A DNA stretch of 5,956 nucleotides. Origin: JBMZCV01 sp049613665. Its GTDB lineage: Bacteria > Bacteroidota > Bacteroidia > Chitinophagales > UBA2359. Position 1 is the stretch's first letter, and the number at the start of each line of letters is the position of its first letter. A program made the translations under genes and the position numbers. Positions 1-5,802 of the stretch are shown here, one piece after another. The stretch is taken from positions 1 to 5,956 of the forward strand of contig JBMZCV010000236.1 of the NCBI GenBank assembly GCA_049613665.1, written 5' to 3'. The notes under the pieces are model-generated. The model saw nothing but the letters and a program-made list of their open reading frames with translations, searched no databases and was not told where the DNA came from.

Positions 1-68
1 ATAAATACAAAAATACAAATTTTTTATCATTAAAAAGTCAAAGCGGAAATTGCTGCTAAAAAAGACAC

Positions 69-109
69 AAAAGCCATAAACAATTGATTATCAATTATTT
101 ATGGCTTTT
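69..109 (+). terminator. Long hairpin terminator of an upstream gene
   Basis: A 12-bp perfect stem (69-80 with 98-109, arm AAAAGCCATAAA) continues, after one C/A mismatch, into a further 6-bp stem (82-87 with 91-96) and a 3-nt loop. On the plus strand it is followed by a T-rich run, so it reads best as an intrinsic terminator for a plus-strand gene to the left. No coding sequence can be assigned with confidence in bases 1-68: all three frames hit a stop and none is recognisable. The minus strand has a poorer T run, so bidirectional use is possible but weaker. Confidence 0.7.
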
Positions 110-132
110 TTATTCTTATATTCTTTACCTTA

Positions 133-312
133 CAACAGTTCTGACATTTATACATTTTTTTATCAAAGGCTTAAACATACTATTTTTTTAGGCTAAAGCG
201 ACCAATATTTGCAAATTTAATGGCCTTTTGAACTGAAAAATAGTATATTTCGCTTACCCAAAGGAGCTTTTTATTAAACTGAAAATTATTACAAAAAATG
301 TCCGAACTATTG
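133..312 (+). mobile_element. 180-bp MITE-like palindromic element, copy 1
   Basis: The element is bounded by 17-bp terminal inverted repeats, CAACAGTTCTGACATTT at 133-149 and the complement of CAATAGTTCGGACATTT at 296-312 (15 of 17 match). It is flanked by 8-bp direct repeats with one mismatch: TTACCTTA (125-132) and TTCCCTTA (313-320), as expected for a target-site duplication. It has no coding capacity. A diverged copy in the opposite orientation begins at 5803, which supports mobility. It was probably moved in trans by a transposase outside the window; no family is assigned because the ends were not recognised. Confidence 0.72.
177..246. repeat. 70-bp imperfect palindromic core of copy 1
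   Basis: Arms ATACTATTTTT (177-187) and AAAAATAGTAT (236-246) enclose an imperfect palindrome centred exactly on ATTTGCAAAT (207-216), between bases 211 and 212. Either strand could fold into a long, interrupted hairpin. The stretch 165-251, which contains it, recurs inverted at 5866-5953 with three substitutions and one single-base indel, so it is the best conserved part of the element. Confidence 0.8.
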
Positions 313-619
313 TTCCCTTAAATACATATATATTAATAAAGGCTAAATTTTTGATAAAAAAAGCTTTGTTTTTTTGCTTGGAGTTTAATTTTTTGACTTT
401 TCAGATAAAAAGTAATCATTTGATAATCAAGCAAATACATATTATTTTTACCTAAAATTCATCTAACTTGAAAGCCAATTTTCTAGCACAAAAAAAGAAA
501 AAAGAAGGTAACATAGTCTTATCTTTAGCGTATAAATTAGCAAATCTCACTACTAACTTATCATTATCACTATCTTACTCTACTTGATTTTTTATTATTT
601 TTTATCAAAAATTATACAA
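313..619. other. AT-rich intergenic leader of the protease gene
   Basis: No gene is seen here. The only promoter-like signals are weak. TTTTG at 391-395 lies 19 nt before ATCATTTG (415-422), a 6 of 8 fit to the Bacteroidota -7 consensus TAnnTTTG. A TATCTTTA box near 520 fits 7 of 8 but has no TTG at the right distance. There is no Shine-Dalgarno sequence before the ATG at 620, which is usual for this phylum. The earlier in-frame ATG at 584 would put a hydrophilic stretch before the signal peptide and is disfavoured. Confidence 0.4.
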
Positions 620-2914
620 ATGAAATTTCAAGGACTTACACTCTTCCTAATTTGCCTTTTCTTCGGAATGCAAACAACTTTCGCTCAAGCACAACGCAAC
701 TGTGCTGCCATGGATCGTTTAGAAGTATTAATCGAAGAAGATGCTAGATTATCAAACTCTCTCTTAAAAGTAGAAAACCATACACGCTCAATACTCGAAA
801 AGCCGCAAAATATGCGTGTTGATGGTGTTATCACTATTCCTGTTGTCGTTCATGTTATTTATAGCAATAGCAACGAAAATATCAGCGAAGCTCAAATCCA
901 ATCTCAAATTAATGTACTGAACCAAGATTTCAGAAGAACCAATCCTGACGCAAACAACACTTGGTCGCAAGCAGACGATGTCGAAATCGAATTTTGTTTG
1001 GCTAGTGTAGCTCCAGATGGCACTCCTACAACAGGTATTACTAGAAAATCGTCTAATACTTCTTCTTGGGGAACAAATGATGCTATGAAAAGCTCTTCTC
1101 AAGGTGGTGTTGATGCTTGGCCAACAGGCGACTACTTAAATATGTGGATATGTAACATTGGTGGCGGAATTTTGGGCTATGCTCAATTTCCTGGCGGTAG
1201 TGCTGCTACTGATGGTGTCGTGATGGGGCCTCAATACTTTGGCACAACAGGCTATGTTTCTTCTCCTTTTGATGGTGGACGCACAACAACTCACGAAGTA
1301 GGTCACTGGCTAAACTTGCGTCACATTTGGGGCGATGGAAACTGTAATGCTGACGATTTTGTAAGTGATACACCTACTTCTGACGCTGCAAACTATGGCT
1401 GTGCAACAGGACATACTTCTTGTAACTCTACTGATATGGTTCAAAACTATATGGACTATTCTGATGATTCTTGTATGAACTTATTTACTTCTGGCCAAAA
1501 AGCTAGAATGCGTGCTTTGTTTGACAATGGTGGTTTTCGTGCTAGTTTATTAAACTCTGATGGCTGTGGCAATGCTGGCCCACTACCTACTTGTGACGAT
1601 GGCATTATGAATGGTTCTGAAACAGGCATTGATTGTGGTGGTAGTAGCTGTGAGCCTTGCCCTTGCAATGGCACAAATGTAACAGTAAGCATTACACTTG
1701 ACCAATATGGTTCTGAAACTACTTGGGCAATTACAGATGCAAATGGTGCAATAGTTGCTTCTGGCGGCCCTTATTCAAACGGAACAGATGGAACAACAGT
1801 TACTGCAAGTGCTTGTTTGGCCGATGGTTGTTATGATTTTACTATCAATGATGAATATAGTGACGGTATTTGCTGTGGATATGGCGACGGTTCTTATACA
1901 GTAAGCGATGGTTCTACCTTAGCTTCTGGCGGACAATTTGCAGCTAGTGAAACAACTAATTTTTGCGTAGGCAATGATGAGCCAACTCCAACTTGCGACG
2001 ATGGCGTTATGAACGGAAACGAAACTGGCGTTGATTGCGGTGGCGATTGCGATGCGTGTGCTACTTGCGACGATGGCATTATGAACGGAAGCGAAACTGG
2101 CGTTGATTGCGGTGGTGATTGTGATGCGTGTGCTACTTGCGACGATGGCGTTATGAACGGAAACGAAACTGGCGTTGATTGCGGTGGCGATTGCGATGCG
2201 TGTGCTACTTGCGACGATGGCATTATGAACGGAAGCGAAACTGGCGTTGATTGCGGTGGTGATTGTGATGCGTGTGCTACTTGCGACGATGGCGTTATGA
2301 ACGGAAACGAAACTGGCGTTGATTGCGGTGGTGATTGCGATGCCTGCGTAACTCCAGCAGAGTGCGACACTCCAACAAATATCGCTTTAACATTTATCAA
2401 TGATACAAAAGTGCGAGTTACTTGGGACGCTATGCCAGACGCTATCAAATATCAATTGAGATATAGAGTACAAGGTTCGAACTCTTGGAAACGCAAAAAT
2501 ACAACACTTACTTATCGCAATGCAGGAAACTTAGCAGCAGGCACAACTTACGAATATAAATTGAGAACTCGTTGTTCAGATGGTTGGACAGCTTACTCTC
2601 CTATCGAATCATTTACTACTCCTGCTACTCGTTTAGATGGCAATTTTGTAGAAGAAACAACAAAAGCAATTGACTTGAATTTATATCCAAATCCTGTAAG
2701 CAAAGTATTGACTGTTGAGTATGATACAGATGCTACAAATAGTGTAAATATCCAAATTTTAGACATTACTGGCCGTCAAATCATGAACATGCAAAGCGAA
2801 AACGATGGCGACCAAGTTCAATTTAATGTAGCTAATTTGCAAAGCGGTTACTACTTCATTCAAATTGATAATGGTAAAGAGCAAATCACTGAAAAATTTA
2901 TCGTTTTTAAGTAG
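620..2914 (+). CDS. Secreted M43 (cytophagalysin-type) zinc metalloprotease with T9SS sorting domain
   Basis: A 764-residue secreted metalloendopeptidase. Start 620 is preferred to 584 because it puts a classic signal peptide (Lys, hydrophobic core, TTFAQA) at the N-terminus. The catalytic domain starts near residue 69 (TIPVVVHVIY) and carries the metzincin zinc motif HEVGHWLNLRH (His225, Glu226, His229, His235) and the Met-turn NYMDY (276-280). There follow a single Cys/Asp repeat (325-347), a beta-rich Cys-containing domain (about 348-450), five tandem 24-residue repeats (459-578), a fibronectin-III domain (about 581-668) and a C-terminal T9SS type A sorting domain (686-764) beginning LNLYPNPV and ending KFIVFK. 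Family knowledge implies Sec export, then T9SS transport to the surface or medium, with the C-terminal domain removed. The substrate is unknown. The gene appears monocistronic. Its likely terminator lies at 4556, beyond the inserted IS110 element. Confidence 0.93.
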   Translation: MKFQGLTLFLICLFFGMQTTFAQAQRNCAAMDRLEVLIEEDARLSNSLLKVENHTRSILEKPQNMRVDGVITIPVVVHVIYSNSNENISEAQIQSQINVLNQDFRRTNPDANNTWSQADDVEIEFCLASVAPDGTPTTGITRKSSNTSSWGTNDAMKSSSQGGVDAWPTGDYLNMWICNIGGGILGYAQFPGGSAATDGVVMGPQYFGTTGYVSSPFDGGRTTTHEVGHWLNLRHIWGDGNCNADDFVSDTPTSDAANYGCATGHTSCNSTDMVQNYMDYSDDSCMNLFTSGQKARMRALFDNGGFRASLLNSDGCGNAGPLPTCDDGIMNGSETGIDCGGSSCEPCPCNGTNVTVSITLDQYGSETTWAITDANGAIVASGGPYSNGTDGTTVTASACLADGCYDFTINDEYSDGICCGYGDGSYTVSDGSTLASGGQFAASETTNFCVGNDEPTPTCDDGVMNGNETGVDCGGDCDACATCDDGIMNGSETGVDCGGDCDACATCDDGVMNGNETGVDCGGDCDACATCDDGIMNGSETGVDCGGDCDACATCDDGVMNGNETGVDCGGDCDACVTPAECDTPTNIALTFINDTKVRVTWDAMPDAIKYQLRYRVQGSNSWKRKNTTLTYRNAGNLAAGTTYEYKLRTRCSDGWTAYSPIESFTTPATRLDGNFVEETTKAIDLNLYPNPVSKVLTVEYDTDATNSVNIQILDITGRQIMNMQSENDGDQVQFNVANLQSGYYFIQIDNGKEQITEKFIVFK
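1994..2353 (+). repeat. Five in-frame 72-bp tandem repeats (144-bp higher-order period)
   Basis: Five direct units of exactly 72 bp each encode 24 residues of the type CDDGVMNGNETGVDCGG-DCDACAT. Units 1 and 3 are identical in DNA, and so are units 2 and 4. The types differ at Val/Ile and Asn/Ser codons and at silent sites. Unit 5 is a unit-1-like variant with a diverged 3' end (ACVT). The pattern A-B-A-B-A' shows recent duplication of a 144-bp two-unit block. A more diverged single unit lies at 1592-1660 (CDDGIMNGSETGIDCGG). Each full unit has four Cys and many Asp residues, suggesting a small disulphide-linked, possibly metal-binding spacer; this is inference. Confidence 0.95.
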
Positions 2915-3073
2915 GCTATAAAAAAATCATAAGTTTCACTATACTCAACTTTACTCACTCATTTAAGTAGTCGTTCAGAAATTTTTGGGCATTTCAATAC
3001 AAGATAACACCTTGATTGTCAATGCGTTAGCAACTAAACGAATGCTTTATTAAATAGGTGCTGTGTTAAAAAG

Positions 3074-3087
3074 CAAGAATATTCTTG
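3074..3087. repeat. Perfect 14-bp palindrome near the IS right end
   Basis: CAAGAATATTCTTG is its own reverse complement. It lies 17 bp inside the right boundary of the IS110 element. It could be a protein-binding site. Its CTTG half, read in transposase sense, could also serve as the upstream promoter box when the element circularises. Function is inferred only from position. Confidence 0.5.
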
Positions 3088-3144
3088 AAAAAAATGTTAA
3101 ATTTACACCATTAAGGAGGTTATTTATTTTTGTAGCCATCCAGA

Positions 3145-3170
3145 GTAGGCAGAACACGTTTTCTGCCTAC
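3145..3170 (-). other. Perfect hairpin just downstream of the transposase gene
   Basis: GTAGGCAGAA (3145-3154) pairs perfectly with TTCTGCCTAC (3161-3170) across a 6-nt loop. It starts five bases beyond the transposase stop codon, inside the IS. There is no T run after it in transposase sense, so it is not a standard intrinsic terminator. It may stabilise the mRNA 3' end or block outside transcription. Confidence 0.6.
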
Positions 3171-3175
3171 AACTT

Positions 3176-4258
3176 TTAAGCTATCGCCGTTTTCAGTTTT
3201 TCTTTTACGTTTTGTTTTTGCTCTTTATAATTAGGGTCATAAGGTTTTCCACTTTTAAATAAAGCATAAATCAAGAGCAATATTTTTCTTTGAATAGCGA
3301 CATAAGCCACCATTTTAACATTTGTTTTTTGCACTATTCTTTGATACATTTGCTTGAATTTTGGTTCATATTTAACGATACAAATAGCAGGAAAATACAA
3401 AGCTCTACGAATAAATTTATTGCCCTTTTTAGAAATTTTGGTTTTTCCCTTGATAGATGACCCAGATTGTCTTTGAACGACATCGTATCCAGCATAGCTG
3501 ACTACTTGCTCTCTAGCCGTAAATAGTTCAAAGCCATTAGTTTCGGCAATAATAGTGGCCACAGTAATTAAGCCAACGCCTTTAATTTGACAAATATTAT
3601 CTACTTTTTGACTAAGTATTTCGTCCTTTTTAATGGCAGTTTCAATTTCAAGTTCCACCTCTTTCAATTGTTGCTCTAATAATTTGAGCCGTTGTTTCAT
3701 GCGTTTGATAGCTGATGATTGGGGTTCATAAGATGACAAAAGTGCTCCCATACGATTTAATATAACGGTTTTTGTACTTAATATTTGAACACGGTCACGA
3801 CATAACTGCTTGATTATGAGTGTATTAGGAGAAGCTGGTTTCCACTCAAACAAATTACGTTCAATACCCAAACGACCCAACATAGAAGCATCAACCTTAT
3901 CCGTTTTAGATTTCAAGTTAAGGCTTCTAGCATATGCTTTGCCTAGGTTGGGAAGAATGATATTTACTCGATAAGCATTATCATACAAAAAATGAGATAG
4001 TTGCTCATGGTAAACCCCTGTTGCTTCCAAAGTGATTTGAACAGAACAATCTGCAACTGCTTTTTTTCTTTTTTTGGTCACCCAAGTTAAAAAATGCTTA
4101 AAACCAGTATGATTATTATTAAATGTACGACTACCTTTAATCTGTGTACTTTGGTCTGCTCTGAGTTCCCAAAAGCTGGCTTTAAAGTCTAATTTGGCAA
4201 TATCTACTCCTACATTTTGTTTTAAAATTTGAACACGATTTGTTTTAGTTGAAGACAT
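3176..4258 (-). CDS. IS110-family transposase (bridge-RNA-guided DEDD/serine recombinase)
   Basis: A 360-residue recombinase, close to usual family length. The N-terminal RuvC-like DEDD domain shows Asp19 in VGVDIAKLDF, Glu78 in LEATGVY, and Asp120 and Asp123 in KTDKVDASMLG. A charged helical, probably coiled-coil segment spans about 183-212. The C-terminal Transposase_20 domain begins at QIKGVGLITVATIIAE (about 224) and contains the serine-bearing motif RQSGSSIKG (263-271), followed by ISKKGNKFIRRAL. In this family a Ser in this region attacks DNA within a RuvC-Tnp composite active site. Start 4258 (MSSTKTNRV) is chosen over the in-frame ATG at 4303, because the extra 15 residues would run into the structured leader RNA and the shorter form begins just ahead of the conserved domain. 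No residue expected for catalysis is missing. It should act with the leader RNA at 4293-4459. Confidence 0.95.
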   Translation of the reverse strand: MSSTKTNRVQILKQNVGVDIAKLDFKASFWELRADQSTQIKGSRTFNNNHTGFKHFLTWVTKKRKKAVADCSVQITLEATGVYHEQLSHFLYDNAYRVNIILPNLGKAYARSLNLKSKTDKVDASMLGRLGIERNLFEWKPASPNTLIIKQLCRDRVQILSTKTVILNRMGALLSSYEPQSSAIKRMKQRLKLLEQQLKEVELEIETAIKKDEILSQKVDNICQIKGVGLITVATIIAETNGFELFTAREQVVSYAGYDVVQRQSGSSIKGKTKISKKGNKFIRRALYFPAICIVKYEPKFKQMYQRIVQKTNVKMVAYVAIQRKILLLIYALFKSGKPYDPNYKEQKQNVKEKLKTAIA

Positions 4259-4292
4259 AATTATATGAAAATTAATATGAACATGAATAAAT

Positions 4293-4459
4293 GTGGTTCT
4301 CATACGGCTTGACTCGCGTTTTATACTGACTACTAACGATTGAAAGATAGTGTCTTAGGTGCTGTTCAGACTCTAAAGAACCTCCAAAAGCAGGGAGTTC
4401 CTATTTAACTACATACCCTAAAAATAGGGTTGTTTCTCTTGGTAATTCTCCTGCTTTTG
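4293..4459 (-). ncRNA. IS110 bridge RNA (target- and donor-binding loops)
   Basis: In transposase sense the leader folds into two stem-loops. Loop 1 has a closing stem CAAAAGCAGG(AG) (4459-4448) with 4397-4385 (one bulged G), two 17-nt unpaired sides (4447-4431 and 4414-4398) and an apical hairpin ACCCTA-AAAA-TAGGGT (4415-4430). Loop 2 has a closing stem GGTTCT/AGAACC (4382-4377 with 4300-4295), long open sides and an apical hairpin GACACTA/TAGT(A)GTC (4354-4348 with 4335-4328). Loop 1 carries target guides: TACCAAG (4444-4438) equals the flank beside the left end, and TTAAATA (4408-4402) is complementary to the flank at the right end plus core. Loop 2 carries donor guides: ACAGCACCTA (4365-4356) equals the right end, and GCGAG (4317-4313) pairs with CTCGT of the left end, with one G-T wobble. 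True 5' and 3' ends are unknown; the transcript may start near 4506. Confidence 0.85.
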
Positions 4460-4512
4460 TTCATAAATAATAACCTTTTTTTGCCGAAATTTATAATCCT
4501 TTTTTTTCAACA

Positions 4513-4520
4513 CAAACATA
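4513..4520 (-). promoter_or_regulatory. Candidate -7 box, completed on IS circularisation
   Basis: In transposase sense TATGTTTG fits the Bacteroidota -7 consensus TAnnTTTG exactly and sits four bases inside the left end. In the chromosome no TTG lies at a suitable distance upstream. In a right-end to left-end circle junction, a TTG at 3076-3074 would lie 23 nt upstream, at the long end of known spacing. A junction promoter driving bridge RNA and transposase is established for IS110 relatives; its use here is inference. Confidence 0.4.
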
Positions 4521-4555
4521 CGAGTACTTGGTACTTAAAAAAGTGAAACTTCAAC

Positions 4556-4602
4556 AAAGGGCAGTTACTTTATTACTAAGTAATTGCCCTTTTCCTTTTT
4601 TT
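4556..4602 (+). terminator. Strong intrinsic terminator, probably displaced from the protease gene
   Basis: A 15-bp stem (4556-4570 with 4578-4592, one G-T pair, GC-rich GGGC/GCCC centre) with a 7-nt loop is followed by a T-rich tract to 4602. It faces the plus strand. No plus-strand gene lies between it and the IS110 element. With the IS removed it would sit about 170 nt after the protease stop codon, whose own downstream sequence shows no terminator. Confidence 0.8.
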
Positions 4603-4839
4603 GGTTGCTGATGATAACATGCAACAACGGCGAGTATTGTCGTTTTTTTGAAAAGCGTAATATTTTATCTAAGAATTAGCATTAGAATATTATTTCCTTC
4701 CTGAATATCAAAAAATACCTGAACTACTACTTACAAAAAGTTGAGTATTTATGGCTAAAAATGCAGATGTGAGTTTTCAAATCGTACCACACCAAATTGC
4801 TAATTTTTAACTACCAAATGCCTCATTTAAGCAAACTTT
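4603..4839. other. Intergenic space between terminator and acetyltransferase gene
   Basis: No gene is seen. Only small features occur: a GTTGC/GCAAC hairpin around 4604-4626 and a weak stem near 4627-4650 that ends in a run of seven T on the plus strand. No convincing terminator for the minus-strand acetyltransferase gene is visible. Confidence 0.4.
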
Positions 4840-5778
4840 CTATTTCAAAAACTCTTGAAAAACGCCAATTTTCAAAGTTTCCCATTCCGCCTTCAAAATG
4901 CTATAATACACCGTATCTCGTCTATATCCATCATTCATCAGCGTGTGACTGCGAAGTTCGCCTTCATATTTCGCTCCGAGTTTTTCCATAGCTCGCCTAG
5001 ATTTCGCATTTCTACTGTCAGCCCTAAATTCTACTCGCTCTGCTTCAAACTGCTCAAAAGCATATCGCAACATCAAAAATTTGCAGTTTTTATTCAATCC
5101 TGTGCCTTGAAAACGCTCATTTAGCCATGTCCAACCAATCTCTAGCCGTTTATCTTTTGGCGAAATATTGCCGAAACTTGTGCTGCCTGCATACTCATTT
5201 TTTTGCTTGTCGAAAATCGCAAAAGGAATGCGTATTTTATTTTTCTTAGCTGCCAATGCTATTTCAATATACTGCCGCAAAGCTGTTTTTGTGCCAAAAG
5301 GCGATGGCGAATACTGCAACAAATTGGGATATTTCAAAGCAATAGGCAGCAGTTTTTCGAGATGCGACCTTTGCAAAGGTTCGAGCCGAACACGCTCGTT
5401 TTCTAAAATAAGATTTTCGCTACTCTCCTCCTCCACTTTTATTTCTTCTAAAATGCTTTTTCCTTTCGAGCCATCGCCAGATGTCCATTGCCAAGTTTCG
5501 TGCAAACGCAAGCGACCATCAGCTAATATCTCTGGCTTAGAATGGCAAAAACCTGTCATCAGTTCGCCAGCCGTATTGACTTGATGATACCGCATTTCTA
5601 TATTTCCAAATTCATCTACTTTGCCTAGCAAATGCCCTGTTTTTATTTTGCCACCATTATAAGAAGCCGTCAAAATATCGCCACTTTGCCGATACAAGAA
5701 AATGGTTTCAGATGAGGTTTCGCCATTTTCGGCATTTACGATTGGGCAAAATTGTTTGTTATTGTAATTTATTTGCAT
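4840..5778 (-). CDS. N-acetylglutamate synthase-like domain fused to GNAT N-acetyltransferase
   Basis: A 312-residue, probably cytoplasmic protein of two modules. Residues 1 to about 115 (MQINYNNKQF, then ENGETSSET, YNGGKI, MRYHQVNT, GELMTG, WQWTSGDGS) resemble the short Bacteroidota proteins often labelled 'N-acetylglutamate synthase', a label with little biochemical support. A Glu-rich linker (about 115-122) leads to a RimJ/RimL-type GNAT domain (about 123-303) with ERVRLEPL at its start, IGWTWLNERFQGTG holding the acetyl-CoA loop (RFQGTG, 222-227), and the late motif NAKSRRAMEKLGAKYEG. The reaction should be acetyl transfer from acetyl-CoA to an amine; the substrate is unknown. Start 5778 is preferred because the earlier in-frame ATGs (5817, 5853) lie inside the mobile element at 5803-5956, while family members begin at the MxxNYNNK-like sequence. 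It is convergent with the protease. Confidence 0.88.
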   Translation of the reverse strand: MQINYNNKQFCPIVNAENGETSSETIFLYRQSGDILTASYNGGKIKTGHLLGKVDEFGNIEMRYHQVNTAGELMTGFCHSKPEILADGRLRLHETWQWTSGDGSKGKSILEEIKVEEESSENLILENERVRLEPLQRSHLEKLLPIALKYPNLLQYSPSPFGTKTALRQYIEIALAAKKNKIRIPFAIFDKQKNEYAGSTSFGNISPKDKRLEIGWTWLNERFQGTGLNKNCKFLMLRYAFEQFEAERVEFRADSRNAKSRRAMEKLGAKYEGELRSHTLMNDGYRRDTVYYSILKAEWETLKIGVFQEFLK

Positions 5779-5802
5779 TGTGATTCGTACTTTTTTAAAT
5801 TT

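Larger units (their letters stand above)
3055..4526 (-). mobile_element. Complete IS110-family insertion sequence with bridge RNA
   Basis: The body is 3057-4524, with a TA dinucleotide at each junction (3055-3056 and 4525-4526), so one core plus body is 1470 bp. The left end (upstream of the transposase) is at the high-coordinate side. The boundaries come from four independent guide matches in the leader RNA rather than from terminal inverted repeats, which this family usually lacks. In transposase sense, the right end reads ACAGCACC-TA and the left end TA-CTCGTATG. Joining the flanks gives the pre-insertion target TACCAAG-TA-TTTAA. The long non-coding left end and short right end fit the IS110 subgroup rather than IS1111. 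The transposase is intact and the guides still match both flanks, suggesting a recent and possibly active insertion. A CT core, shifted by one or two bases, cannot be fully excluded. Confidence 0.85.

Noticed and set aside
1..68. C-terminus of an upstream gene
   Set aside because: The hairpin at 69-109 implies one, but each frame is only a few low-complexity codons long before a stop, so no coding end can be chosen.
788..1102. Minus-strand 104-codon open frame
   Set aside because: It overlaps the conserved catalytic region of the protease and encodes nothing recognisable.
1994..2353. Regular repeats resembling a CRISPR array
   Set aside because: The units are contiguous, coding and in frame, without variable spacers.
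1894..2448. Minus-strand 184-codon open frame with SQSPPQSTPVS-type repeats
   Set aside because: It is the antisense shadow of the tandem repeats in the protease gene; the repeat keeps the opposite frame open. No independent start signal or domain.
3112..3120. TAAGGAGGT, a perfect Shine-Dalgarno-like string
   Set aside because: No start codon or open frame follows within range, and genes here do not use Shine-Dalgarno sites.
2931..4551. 9-bp inverted repeat AAGTTTCAC / GTGAAACTT flanking the IS110 element
   Set aside because: It lies more than 15 bp outside the guide-defined boundaries on both sides and is short enough to be chance.
5168..5584. Plus-strand open frames inside the acetyltransferase gene (also at 4797, 4855, 5203 and 5752)
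   Set aside because: They are antisense to a gene with clear family motifs and have no recognisable domains.
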